Source: Nitrospina sp.
Lineage (GTDB): Bacteria; Nitrospinota; Nitrospinia; Nitrospinales; Nitrospinaceae
Reading direction: 5' to 3'
Assembly (NCBI GenBank): GCA_004357435.1
Contig: SMVS01000060.1
Location: 1 to 12,259, forward strand
Length of the DNA stretch: 12,259 nucleotides
The notes under the pieces are model-generated. The model searched no databases. It saw only the letters and a program-made list of their open reading frames with translations, and was not told the DNA's origin. A program made the translations under genes and the position numbers. Positions 1 through 6,940 of the stretch are shown one piece after another. Numbering within the stretch: position 1 is the first letter of the stretch; each line of letters begins with the position of its first letter.

Positions 1-1171
1 GCACCACTTTGGCGCGTGTCGGGTGCGGTCCTGTGGGATCTTTCCTGGGGCTGGTCCGGTAATAATTTTCATCCAGCCAATCGGCGGTCCACTCAGCCAG
101 GTTGCCCGCCATATCGTGCAGGCCGAAAGCGTTGGCGGGAAACTTGCCCACCGGTGCGGTGACCGCGAATCCGTCATCCACCGAGGCCACGCGGACGTTG
201 AGGTCGCAGTTCTTGTCGCAAAAATTGCCTTCCTTGCCACGGACGGTGTTGCCCCAGTAAAATTGTGTGGTCGATCCACTGCGCACAGCGTATTCCCATT
301 CGGCTTCTGTCGGCAAACGGTGGCCGGATTTTTTGCAATAGGTCTCGGCCTCGTACCAGGTGATGCTGTCCACCGGCAACTCCCCTTCCACATACTGCGC
401 CGGGTTGCTCCCCATGGCGGCTTTGAAGTTGGCTTGAACCACTTCATATTTATTCATTTTGAAGGAGGAAATGCATACCTCGTGGACCGGCCGCTCGGCA
501 TGCGCGCCCTGATCACTGCCCATCATGAAACAACCGCCCGGAATGGCCACCATGGGATTGGTCGACCCCGCTCCTGTGGGGGCCCGCATCAGGCCAATGG
601 CCAACCGGTCGCGCAGGGTCCGGGTCTCCTCGTGAAGCAACCGCAACACTCCGGTGTATTTCAAAGACACCGCGCTTTGCGGCACCAGTTTCATCTTGCC
701 TTCTTTTTTGAAAAACAAACGGTATTGGGGAATCGGTTCGTTGCTCTTGGAATAGAGGTAATTGCGCATATTGTTCTTGCCATCCTGCGACGCCAGCACC
801 GTTTGGTCCACCAACTCCGCCGCCAATCCCGCCGATTCCCCCTTGAAAAAAACCATCACGTCGCGGCCATTGGAAACCGGCAGTTTGAGGATTTGATCCG
901 CCAGAGCGATGGCTTCACTGGGTTTTCCCAACTCCGCTTTGACCCGCGCGAGGTAATACTTCACCCGGTGGTTCTCCGGTTCCGCGCTCAGGGCTTCGGT
1001 GTAATAAACCTCCGCTTTTTTCAAATCTTTAGCGCCGAGAGCCTGATCGCCCCGGGCGAACTCTTCCACACCCGCCCCCACCGGCGCCGAAAACAAAGCC
1101 AGACAAACCACCGCTGACAGGGCGATGCAATAACGGTTGTGGGTGCGCCTGTATATGAGGAACGATCTCAT
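1..1171 (-). CDS. Exported TPR-like plus FGE-sulfatase (SUMF1-like) domain protein, C-terminus cut by window edge
   Basis: The minus strand is open from the ATG at 1171 to the left edge (390 codons seen, no stop). Residues 1-34 look like a signal peptide or N-terminal anchor: RR and R near the start, a hydrophobic stretch CIALSAVVCLALF at about 15-27, then small residues. Residues 36-97 resemble TPR repeats (GDQALGAKDLKKAEVYYTEAL). From about 205 onward comes an FGE-sulfatase domain, with MVAIPGGCFMMGS at 207-219, RLPTEAEWEYA at 285-295, YWGN at 305-308 and GLHDMAGNLAEWTADW at 350-365. In the true formylglycine-generating enzyme the domain activates sulfatases, and in many bacteria it is a C-type-lectin-fold effector or iron-enzyme module. 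The catalytic cysteine region would lie beyond the edge, so enzyme activity cannot be judged. The start is preceded by GGAG 7 bases upstream. The gene is transcribed away from the sugar locus, so no functional link is implied. Confidence 0.88.
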   Translation of the reverse strand, partial: MRSFLIYRRTHNRYCIALSAVVCLALFSAPVGAGVEEFARGDQALGAKDLKKAEVYYTEALSAEPENHRVKYYLARVKAELGKPSEAIALADQILKLPVSNGRDVMVFFKGESAGLAAELVDQTVLASQDGKNNMRNYLYSKSNEPIPQYRLFFKKEGKMKLVPQSAVSLKYTGVLRLLHEETRTLRDRLAIGLMRAPTGAGSTNPMVAIPGGCFMMGSDQGAHAERPVHEVCISSFKMNKYEVVQANFKAAMGSNPAQYVEGELPVDSITWYEAETYCKKSGHRLPTEAEWEYAVRSGSTTQFYWGNTVRGKEGNFCDKNCDLNVRVASVDDGFAVTAPVGKFPANAFGLHDMAGNLAEWTADWLDENYYRTSPRKDPTGPHPTRAKVV

Positions 1172-1215
1172 GCTCCAGCTCCATTCATTGAGATGATTAT
1201 TCATGGGTTAGGGGG

Positions 1216-1245
1216 ATTATATAACAAGCGGACAACCTCCGCCAA
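1216..1245 (-). promoter_or_regulatory. Candidate sigma70 promoter for the FGE-domain gene
   Basis: On the minus strand TTGGCG (1245-1240) and a perfect TATAAT (1221-1216) are separated by 18 bases. A start site near 1208 would give a leader of roughly 37 bases before the ATG at 1171. The -10 match is perfect and the -35 matches 4 of 6. This is inferred from sequence only. Confidence 0.45.
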
Positions 1246-1254
1246 ATATAATTT

Positions 1255-1277
1255 CCAGCGTGCCGCTGGACTCAACT
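1255..1277. repeat. Hairpin repeat unit, copy 1 (CCAGCG / CGCTGG)
   Basis: CCAGCG (1255-1260), loop TGC and CGCTGG (1264-1269) form a perfect 6-base stem, followed by ACTCAACT. The first 11 bases, CCAGCGTGCCG, recur exactly 100 bases downstream at 1355. A related unit lies at 1743. This looks like a dispersed intergenic element. Confidence 0.5.
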
Positions 1278-1354
1278 GGGCCGCGCTCCGCTTGCACTCA
1301 GTAATTATTGGGCATATTCCCGAACTGTCAGCCATTTGCCTGCCTGGCAAAGCG

Positions 1355-1412
1355 CCAGCGTGCCGGACCCAAAATTATCCTCCCCTTTTCAAGGGAGGCC
1401 AAGAGGGGTTGA
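1355..1412. repeat. Compound repeat copy 2: CCAGC unit, GGACCCAA box, then CCTCCC..GGGAGG hairpin
   Basis: CCAGCGTGCCG (1355-1365) runs into GGACCCAAAATT and then the imperfect palindrome CCTCCCCTTTTCAAGGGAGG (1379-1398), which is followed by a second G-rich run, AGAGGGG. The order of parts matches the copy at 1743-1785. The CCTCCCC..GGGAGG..AGGGG arrangement also resembles the element at 1490-1516. Confidence 0.55.
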
Positions 1413-1431
1413 TATAACCACCCCAGTATCG

Positions 1432-1448
1432 CCTCCTTGGCAAGGAGG
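1432..1448. repeat. Perfect 8-base-arm palindrome of the CCTCCTT..AAGGAGG family
   Basis: CCTCCTTG (1432-1439), a central G and CAAGGAGG (1441-1448) form a perfect hairpin. It sits between two related palindromes (1379 and 1490). It is not followed by a T-run, so a repeat element is more likely than a terminator. Confidence 0.5.
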
Positions 1449-1489
1449 GAAGTATTGACTCCGGCGTCTCAATGGGGAGATTGATATGT

Positions 1490-1516
1490 CCCCCCTTCTC
1501 CGAGGGGGCTAGGGGG
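1490..1516. repeat. C-run/G-run hairpin repeat with a second G-run
   Basis: CCCCCT (1491-1496), loop TCTCCG and AGGGGG (1503-1508) form a stem, followed by CT and another AGGGGG (1511-1516). The CCCCTT...GGGGGCTAGGGGG form is a type of short intergenic repeat common in bacterial genomes. The stop codon of the minus-strand remnant at 1509-1511 is inside this element. Confidence 0.5.
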
Positions 1517-1670
1517 CTTTTCCCTTAGGACCCGGCTTTTTGGTGGGAGCGGATTTTTTGCGGGCATCCTGCTGGACCTTCTGTTTTTTCAATTCCTGCC
1601 AGTCGTCGTCGATCTTCTTTTTCTTATGGAAGTTATCCCGCTTGGGGAAATAATTGATCTCGTCAATCAT
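1509..1670 (-). pseudogene. Small lysine-rich coding remnant, probably 5'-truncated
   Basis: The minus strand reads MIDEINYFPKRDNFHKKKKI, then DDDWQELKKQKVQQDARKKS, then a lysine/proline tail ending GKAP and TAG at 1511-1509. The composition (charged helix, basic PK-rich C-terminus) looks like real protein. The same frame stays open upstream of the ATG at 1670 (LCKDTLTDGKIL, to about 1706) until a TGA, and no ribosome-binding site precedes 1670. Upstream sequence is occupied by a repeat (1743-1785), and the last codons and stop lie in another repeat (1490-1516). I therefore read it as the tail of a larger gene broken by repeat insertion. An intact 53-residue basic protein starting at 1670 is the alternative. 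I do not recognise the family. Confidence 0.4.
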
Positions 1671-1742
1671 GAGGATTTTGCCATCTGTAAGGGTGTCTTT
1701 GCATAAGTGGTGATGACTTTGTGGTTGCTCGATTCATCGAGC

Positions 1743-1785
1743 CCAGCCTGTAGCTGGACCCAATATTCTCATCCTTAGTAAGGAG
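1743..1785. repeat. Compound repeat copy 3: CCAGC/GCTGG hairpin, GGACCCAA box, TCCTTA/TAAGGA hairpin
   Basis: CCAGC (1743-1747), CTGTA, GCTGG (1753-1757), then ACCCAATATTCTCA and the perfect palindrome TCCTTAGTAAGGA (1772-1784). The arrangement hairpin, GGACCCAA, second hairpin is the same as in the copy at 1355-1398, with diverged bases. It lies between the small membrane ORF (1791-1871) and the lysine-rich remnant. Confidence 0.5.
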
Positions 1786-1790
1786 CGGCA

Positions 1791-1871
1791 TCAACCAATT
1801 TTATACCACAAAACCAGCGCCCCCAGAACCACCGCCACTTTAATGAAAATATGAATTTTTAATATGTTCAT
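1791..1871 (-). CDS. Possible 26-residue single-span membrane protein
   Basis: ATG at 1871 to TGA at 1793-1791. The peptide starts MNILKIHIFIK, continues as the hydrophobic run VAVVLGALVLW (residues 12-22) and ends YKIG, the shape of a small inner-membrane protein with a basic N-terminus. AAGGTG lies 5 bases upstream of the ATG, one of the better ribosome-binding sites in the window. It is divergent from the aminotransferase fusion gene and has no recognisable homolog. Peptides this short occur by chance, so confidence is modest. Confidence 0.35.
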   Translation of the reverse strand: MNILKIHIFIKVAVVLGALVLWYKIG

Positions 1872-1972
1872 TTGGTCACCTTCGTCTGGTACATATTTTA
1901 TATCAAGTCCGTTCCTATTTTGTACTTTATTAAGCTCCGCAAATCACCATAGGCGTTATTTAAAAAATCTCT

Positions 1973-1978
1973 TATAAT
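1973..1978 (+). promoter_or_regulatory. Possible -10 box upstream of the PIN-like/aminotransferase gene
   Basis: A perfect TATAAT lies about 90 bases before the ATG at 2069, in an AT-rich stretch. No convincing -35 hexamer sits 16-18 bases upstream, so this is a weak call. Confidence 0.25.
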
Positions 1979-2068
1979 AAGAATCCGATTCGGCGGACAC
2001 GTCCAATCATATTCACCGAACATCCACTTGCCCGCTGGCTCCCCCGGCGGTACATACCACGAGACTAC

Positions 2069-3586
2069 ATGCAAGTATTGCTCCACACCGACTGCGTCAT
2101 CGACATCCTGAAAAAACAAAATGGGCCGGTCCTCAACCTTTGCCGGGAAAAACGTCTTCAGGCGTGGGTGCTGGCCTCCGCCGTCCCCGTCCTCCACGCG
2201 CAACTGTGCCAGACGATGCAGGACACTCTGGCCCGCAAGGCGCTGGTGGATTTTCTGCAACACGTGACACTCCTGCCGCTCACCGGCGTGGACATCCATT
2301 CGGCGCTGGCCGACAGCGATATGGAGTTCCTGGAAACGCTCGCGGTCACCGCGGTCAAGGGTTTCGGGCTGGCGGGCGTGGTCACCTCCCTTCCCGACGG
2401 CTTTAAAGGAACGGATATCCAAACGATCAAGCCGGACGCTCTGGCGGATTTCATAACCGCCGCGGAAAAATCCGTTGGCAAAGTGCCGTTGCTGAACATC
2501 CCGGCGACCTTGCCGGAGATTCTGCCGGAGGTGGAGCGCGGCATGGCGGACGTCGTCCGCTCCGGGCATTTCATCCTGGGACCCAAAGTCGTCGAGCTGG
2601 AAGAACGCATCGCCGAGTACTGCCAGACGCCGTTCGCGGTCGGCGTGTCTTCGGGGACCGATGCGTTGTTGATGGCGTTGATGGCGGATGACATCCAGCC
2701 CGGCGATGAAGTCATCACCACGCCCTTCACTTTTTTCGCGACCGCCGGGTCCATCGCCCGCAGTGGCGCGCGCGCGGTGATGGTGGACATCGACCCCACC
2801 ACTTTCAACATCGACCCGGCAAAAATCGAACAGGCGATCACGCCTAAAACCAAAGCCATCATGCCGGTGCACCTGTACGGGCAATGCGCGGACATGGACC
2901 CGATACTGGAGATCGCCAAAAAACACAAGCTGACGGTGATCGAGGACGCCGCCCAGGCGATCGGTTCCGAGTACAAGGGGCGGCGCGCCGGGTCGCTGGG
3001 CGACTTCGGATGTTTTTCATTTTTCCCGACCAAAAATCTGGGTGGGTTCGGCGACGGCGGCATCGTCACCACCCACTCCGAAGCGCTCTATGAAAAACTG
3101 AAAATCCTGCGCAACCACGGCATGGAGCCTAAGTATTATCACAAGTTGATCGGCGGAAATTTCAGGATCGACGCTCTGCAGGCCGCGGTGGTCACCGCCA
3201 AGCTCGGTCACCTGGAAAGATGGACCGCCAGCCGGCGGGGCCACGCCGGGCACTACAACCGCCTGTTCGAAGAGAACGGATTGACCCAGTTTGTGGCAAC
3301 CCCCAGGGAAATTTTCCCGCGCCATATTTACAATCAATACATCATTCGGGTGAAGGACGGCAAGCGCGACGCGCTCCGCAAATTTCTGGGCGAGCAAAAT
3401 ATCATCACCGAAATTTATTATCCGGTGCCCCTGCACCTGCAGGAGTGCTTTGCGCCGCTCGGGTATAAACCAGGCGATTTCCCGGTTTCCGAGCAAGCCG
3501 CGGAAGAAACCCTGGCGCTCCCCATCGCGCCCGAGATCACCCAACAGCAACAGGTGGTGGCAAAAATCCTCGAATTTTTCTCCTGA
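2069..3586 (+). CDS. Fusion: degenerate PIN-like domain + DegT/DnrJ/EryC1/StrS sugar aminotransferase
   Basis: This is a 505-residue protein. Residues about 140-505 are a complete PLP-dependent nucleotide-sugar aminotransferase: GHFILGPKVVELE at 166-178, SSGTDAL at 194-200, the cofactor aspartate D293 in IEDAAQA, and the Schiff-base lysine K322 in SFFPTKNLGG. Such enzymes aminate keto-sugar nucleotides (WecE, VioA, WbpE, FdtB types), and the exact substrate cannot be read from sequence. Residues 1-130 are extra. They resemble a PIN nuclease fold, opening with VLLHTDCVIDIL where PIN domains have VLLDTNxxLDLL and closing with the pattern VVTSLPDGFKGTDI...KPDALADFI. The first acidic residue is H6 and the central glutamate seems absent, so nuclease activity is doubtful. 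No in-frame ATG with a ribosome-binding site occurs at the domain boundary, so it is probably one polypeptide. The ATG at 2069 has only a weak GAG upstream. The frame is open to 1964 but offers no better start. It lies 279 bases before rfbB, so it may act on the dTDP-4-keto-sugar made by RfbB. Confidence 0.88.
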   Translation: MQVLLHTDCVIDILKKQNGPVLNLCREKRLQAWVLASAVPVLHAQLCQTMQDTLARKALVDFLQHVTLLPLTGVDIHSALADSDMEFLETLAVTAVKGFGLAGVVTSLPDGFKGTDIQTIKPDALADFITAAEKSVGKVPLLNIPATLPEILPEVERGMADVVRSGHFILGPKVVELEERIAEYCQTPFAVGVSSGTDALLMALMADDIQPGDEVITTPFTFFATAGSIARSGARAVMVDIDPTTFNIDPAKIEQAITPKTKAIMPVHLYGQCADMDPILEIAKKHKLTVIEDAAQAIGSEYKGRRAGSLGDFGCFSFFPTKNLGGFGDGGIVTTHSEALYEKLKILRNHGMEPKYYHKLIGGNFRIDALQAAVVTAKLGHLERWTASRRGHAGHYNRLFEENGLTQFVATPREIFPRHIYNQYIIRVKDGKRDALRKFLGEQNIITEIYYPVPLHLQECFAPLGYKPGDFPVSEQAAEETLALPIAPEITQQQQVVAKILEFFS

Positions 3587-3865
3587 GCCCAAAAGAATAC
3601 GCCAAAATTAAGTGGGCTTCAGATGCCTTATATATAAGGAGTGCAAATTCAACTGAAACGGTAGAGACCGGAAATCCATTTTGACCTTTTAGAGTTGCAT
3701 TGATAACTAGCGTCTTTCCATAGCTTTCCCCGGTCCGTGAAGGTTCGATTTTGCCAATCCGCAAAAAAATGATATGGTTTTCCAAAAGATTTTCGAATTT
3801 ATGGAATCCCCTTGCTGATCAACCGTTGAAGCTCATCCAACCATTCGAAATACCAAGGTTCCATT
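3587..3865 (+). other. Non-coding gap before rfbB, with a CCTTATATATAAGG palindrome
   Basis: I see no credible gene in this stretch. It contains a perfect 14-base palindrome CCTTATATATAAGG (3626-3639), a possible operator or protein-binding site, and a TTGACC (3681-3686) without a good -10 partner. The gap probably carries the promoter for the rfbBAD group. AAGG at 3853-3856 is the likely ribosome-binding site for rfbB. Confidence 0.35.
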
Positions 3866-4933
3866 ATGAAAGTTTATCTGGTCACCGGCGGCGCGGGATT
3901 CATCGGTGGTAATTTTGTTTTGGGATTGATGGCGCGTCCCGACATCAAGGTAATCAATCTGGACGCCCTCACCTATGCGGGCAATCTCGACACTCTGGCT
4001 TCCGTCATGGGCAACCCGAACCATGTGTTCGTCGAGGGTAACATCGGCGACCGCAAACTGGTGGTGGCGCTGTTGAAGGAACACCGGCCGGACTGCGTGG
4101 TCAACTTCGCCGCCGAATCCCATGTTGACCGCTCGATTGACTCTCCCGGCGATTTTATCCACACCAATGTGGTGGGCACGTTTGAACTGCTCGAATCCGT
4201 GCGGACGCATTGGCATGGTCTTGAGGGAGCGGCCAGGGAAAATTTTCGTTTCCTTCATGTATCCACCGACGAAGTGTATGGGTCGCTGGGCCCAACGGGA
4301 TATTTCACGGAAACGACGCCCTACGCGCCGAACTCGCCCTACTCCGCCTCCAAGGCGGCGGCCGACCACCTGGTGCGGGCCTACCACCACACCTACGGCC
4401 TGCCGGTACTGACCACCAATTGTTCCAACAATTACGGTCCCTATCATTTTCCGGAAAAATTGATTCCGTTGATCATTCACAAATCGCTGGCGGGCCAACC
4501 GCTCCCGGTGTACGGCGACGGCCAGCAGGTACGCGACTGGTTGTACGTTGAGGACCATTGCCGCGCCATCGAGTGCGTTTTGGCGAAAGGCAAGGTCGGT
4601 GAGGTGTACAACGTCGGCGGTCACAACGAAATGAAAAATCTGGAAGTCGTCAAAGTCATTTGCGATCTGCTTGATGAATTAGTGCCCGACCCCAAGCACC
4701 ATCCGCGCACGTCGTTGATCACTTATGTGAAAGACCGGCCCGGCCACGACCGGCGTTACGCCATCGATGCCGGCAAGCTTGAGAGTGAATTGGGGTGGAC
4801 CCCGCAGGAAACATTTGAATCGGGCATCCGCAAAACCGTGCGCTGGTACCTGGACCATCCCGAATGGGTGGAGCGCGTCACCTCCGGAGCCTACCGCGGC
4901 GAGCGGCTGGGACTCAGTGAATCCCAAGGATGA
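3866..4933 (+). CDS. rfbB: dTDP-glucose 4,6-dehydratase
   Basis: This 355-residue extended short-chain dehydrogenase (RfbB/RmlB) converts dTDP-D-glucose to dTDP-4-dehydro-6-deoxy-D-glucose, the second step of dTDP-L-rhamnose synthesis, in the cytoplasm. Visible signs are the NAD-binding GGAGFIG at 8-14, LDALTYAGN at 32-40 (typical of RmlB), AAESHVDRSI at 82-91, the catalytic STDEVYG at 133-139 (T134, D135, E136), YSASK with Y159 and K163, and NCSNNYGPYHFPEKLIP at 185-201. The length is normal for the family. It is first in a tight cluster: rfbA begins 6 bases after its stop. Its keto-sugar product could also feed the aminotransferase encoded just upstream. Confidence 0.97.
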   Translation: MKVYLVTGGAGFIGGNFVLGLMARPDIKVINLDALTYAGNLDTLASVMGNPNHVFVEGNIGDRKLVVALLKEHRPDCVVNFAAESHVDRSIDSPGDFIHTNVVGTFELLESVRTHWHGLEGAARENFRFLHVSTDEVYGSLGPTGYFTETTPYAPNSPYSASKAAADHLVRAYHHTYGLPVLTTNCSNNYGPYHFPEKLIPLIIHKSLAGQPLPVYGDGQQVRDWLYVEDHCRAIECVLAKGKVGEVYNVGGHNEMKNLEVVKVICDLLDELVPDPKHHPRTSLITYVKDRPGHDRRYAIDAGKLESELGWTPQETFESGIRKTVRWYLDHPEWVERVTSGAYRGERLGLSESQG

Positions 4934-4939
4934 AACATC

Positions 4940-5827
4940 ATGATCAATAAAGGAATCATACTGGCAGGCGGCTCCGGCACCCGGTTGTACCCGCTGACCA
5001 TCGCGGTCAGCAAACAATTGATGCCGCTGTACGATAAACCCATGATCTACTACCCGTTGTCCACGCTCATGCTGGCGAACATCACCGAAATCCTGGTCAT
5101 CACCACCCCGCACGACCAAGCCGGTTTTAAAGTTTTACTGGGGGACGGCAGTCAATGGGGCATTAAAATCCAATTCGCGGTACAACCGAAACCGGAGGGC
5201 CTGGCGCAGGCATTCATTATCGGGCGTGACTTCATTGGCGACGACGGCTGTTGTCTCATTCTTGGCGACAATGTTTTTTACGGACACGGCATGGGGGAAA
5301 TGATGCAAAAAGCGCGGGAGCAGAAATCGGGCGCGACCATTTTTGGCTATTGGGTCAAGGATCCCGAAGCATACGGCGTGGTCGAGTTTGACGATAAAGG
5401 ACAGGCGATCAACCTGGAAGAGAAACCCGCCAAAGCCCGTTCCAACTACGCGGTGACGGGACTGTATTTTTATGACAACCAGGTGGTGGAGATCGCCGCC
5501 AACATGAAACCCTCGCCGCGCGGAGAACTGGAGATCACCGACCTCCATAAAGTTTACCTGGCAAACAAACAACTGTCGGTGGAGATCATGGGGCGCGGCT
5601 TCGCCTGGCTGGACACCGGGTCGCACGATGCGCTGTTGGAGGCCACGAATTTCATCGAAACCATCGAGAAACGCCAGGGACTCAAAATCTCCTGCCCGGA
5701 GGAAATCGCCTTCAATAAAGGGTTCATCAATGCCGGGCAACTTAGAAAACTGGCGGAACCTTTCAAGAAAAACGGCTATGGCCAATATTTGCTGGGGCTG
5801 TTGAATCAAACCCAGCGGCCGTTTTGA
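4940..5827 (+). CDS. rfbA: Glucose-1-phosphate thymidylyltransferase
   Basis: This 295-residue nucleotidyltransferase (RfbA/RmlA) makes dTDP-glucose from dTTP and glucose-1-phosphate, the entry step of the dTDP-sugar pathway. The N-terminal signature GIILAGGSGTRLYPLT (5-20) includes the catalytic R15, with K25 in SKQLMPLYDKPMIYYPL, the metal-binding D110 in LGDNVFYGHG, EEKP at 160-163 and FAWLDTGSHD with D225. The length matches the housekeeping form, with no truncation. The AAGGATG that ends rfbB acts as its ribosome-binding region, and the spacing suggests co-transcription with or translational coupling to rfbB. Confidence 0.97.
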   Translation: MINKGIILAGGSGTRLYPLTIAVSKQLMPLYDKPMIYYPLSTLMLANITEILVITTPHDQAGFKVLLGDGSQWGIKIQFAVQPKPEGLAQAFIIGRDFIGDDGCCLILGDNVFYGHGMGEMMQKAREQKSGATIFGYWVKDPEAYGVVEFDDKGQAINLEEKPAKARSNYAVTGLYFYDNQVVEIAANMKPSPRGELEITDLHKVYLANKQLSVEIMGRGFAWLDTGSHDALLEATNFIETIEKRQGLKISCPEEIAFNKGFINAGQLRKLAEPFKKNGYGQYLLGLLNQTQRPF

Positions 5828-5855
5828 TGGTATTCCTCTCCCCTCGGAATCGACC

Positions 5856-6761
5856 ATGGCGACACCTCCTTCCATAAAAATTCTACTCACCGGGAAGAAC
5901 GGCCAGGTCGGTGCGGAATTGCGGAACGCTCTGGCACCGTTGGGCGAAGTGGTGGCTTGCGGTTCCGCGGAATGTGATTTTTCCAAGGCCTCGCAATTGC
6001 GTGAGCTGGTACAGCGGGTGCGTCCCGACTTGATCGTGAACGCCGCCGCTTACACCGCCGTCGATAAAGCCGAGGAGGAAGCCGGCCTCGCGAAGGCGGT
6101 GAACACTGACGCGCCGGCGATTCTGGCTGAGGAAGCAAAAAAACTACACGCCGGGCTGGTTCATTTCTCCACCGACTATGTATTTGACGGAAGCAAGGAT
6201 GGCCCCTACACCGAAGAGGATGTGCCGCAATCGGGCAATGTCTATGGAGCAACCAAAGCGGAGGGTGATTCTGCGGTGCTGGCTTCCGGTGTTCCGCATT
6301 TTGTTTTTCGCACCACCTGGGTGTACGGACTGCGGGGCAAAAATTTTCTGCTCACCATGCAACGTCTGGCGAGGGAACGCGACGAGTTGAAGATCGTTGA
6401 CGACCAGTTTGGCGCTCCCACCTGGAGCCGGTCCATCGCCCAAACCACGGCAAACATTCTGACCCAAATGCTTGATGCCGATAGCGGACTGGCAGCCATG
6501 GAAAACGCCTCGGGGCTATACAATTTGAGTTGTTCCGGCCAGACCAGCTGGTTCGGGTTTGCGCAGGCCATCATCGAATCGTTGGAACTGCCCAACCCGC
6601 CCCGGTTGATTGCCATTCCCACATCGGAGTTCCCAACTCCGGCGGTGCGGCCAAAAAATTCGGTGCTCTCCCACAAGAAAATAAGAAATGCCTTCGGCAT
6701 CATACTTCCCGATTGGGCCGACACACTGAAGTCATGTCTGAATTCCGCGGTAAAGGATTGA
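5856..6761 (+). CDS. rfbD: dTDP-4-dehydrorhamnose reductase
   Basis: This 301-residue NAD(P)H-dependent reductase (RfbD/RmlD) catalyses the last step to dTDP-L-rhamnose. Visible motifs are GKNGQVG at 13-19 (nucleotide binding), VNAAAYTAVDKAE at 61-73, HFSTDYVFDG at 103-112, the YGATK catalytic pair Y130/K134, RTTWVYG at 152-158 and the DDQFGAPTW substrate-site signature at 182-190. It starts 28 bases after rfbA. The preceding ribosome-binding site is weak (GGAA 8 bases upstream). The 3,5-epimerase rfbC that should act before it is not encoded anywhere in the window and must lie elsewhere, unless the pathway ends differently. Confidence 0.95.
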   Translation: MATPPSIKILLTGKNGQVGAELRNALAPLGEVVACGSAECDFSKASQLRELVQRVRPDLIVNAAAYTAVDKAEEEAGLAKAVNTDAPAILAEEAKKLHAGLVHFSTDYVFDGSKDGPYTEEDVPQSGNVYGATKAEGDSAVLASGVPHFVFRTTWVYGLRGKNFLLTMQRLARERDELKIVDDQFGAPTWSRSIAQTTANILTQMLDADSGLAAMENASGLYNLSCSGQTSWFGFAQAIIESLELPNPPRLIAIPTSEFPTPAVRPKNSVLSHKKIRNAFGIILPDWADTLKSCLNSAVKD

Positions 6762-6840
6762 CCCGCGGTTCAGGGCGCTCCAAAAATATAATCTCTCAAA
6801 TATTCTAAACTTTTGATTCGTGCTGGCCGCCGCGTTGGCT

Positions 6841-6846
6841 TATAAT
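6841..6846 (+). promoter_or_regulatory. Possible -10 box before the glycosyltransferase/methyltransferase gene
   Basis: TATAAT follows the rfbD stop by about 80 bases and lies about 95 bases before the chosen start at 6941. The TTGATT at 6813 is 22 bases away, too far for a standard -35. The region would serve as the leader of a second transcription unit, but read-through from rfbD is equally possible. Confidence 0.3.
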
Positions 6847-6940
6847 AGCAACAGGATTGAGTAGAGCGCAGGCATTGACCGGCTCACCCCCCTGGCGAAA
6901 TTTAAGCCGCCTGTCATTCTCCAATAGAAATCATCATTAC

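Noticed and set aside
23..1117. Long plus-strand open frame of 364 codons at the left end
   Set aside because: It is antisense to the FGE-domain gene, whose minus-strand translation carries clear family motifs. The plus-strand protein has no recognisable character.
1139..1417. Plus-strand open frame of 92 codons
   Set aside because: It runs across the promoter of the minus-strand gene and through hairpin repeats. The translation has no coherent protein-like character.
1379..1516. Possible CRISPR array or terminator cluster
   Set aside because: The palindromes are unequal in sequence and spacing, there are no uniform spacers, and no hairpin is followed by a T-run in the right orientation for a confident terminator.
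1695..1770. Second minus-strand frame reading YWVQLQAGLDESSNHKVITT, as a frameshifted upstream part of the lysine-rich remnant
   Set aside because: It needs at least one indel to join the remnant and another to extend further, and half of it falls inside the compound repeat. It may be genuine decay but cannot be separated from chance.
1898..3592. Several long minus-strand open frames opposite the aminotransferase fusion
   Set aside because: They are antisense to a gene with intact PLP-enzyme motifs, and their length reflects GC-biased codons.
3601..3687. Short plus-strand protein-like stretch starting AKIKWASDALYIRSA after the aminotransferase
   Set aside because: It has no start codon and ends after 28 residues. 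It could be a gene relic but is too short to call.
3537..3785. Minus-strand open frame of 82 codons at the end of the aminotransferase gene and into the gap
   Set aside because: It overlaps the coding end of the fusion gene, has no ribosome-binding site or domain, and is probably chance.
6857..6940. TTG-initiated N-terminal extension of the glycosyltransferase/methyltransferase
   Set aside because: The 28 extra residues have no family resemblance, and the DPM1-like domain begins at the ATG at 6941.
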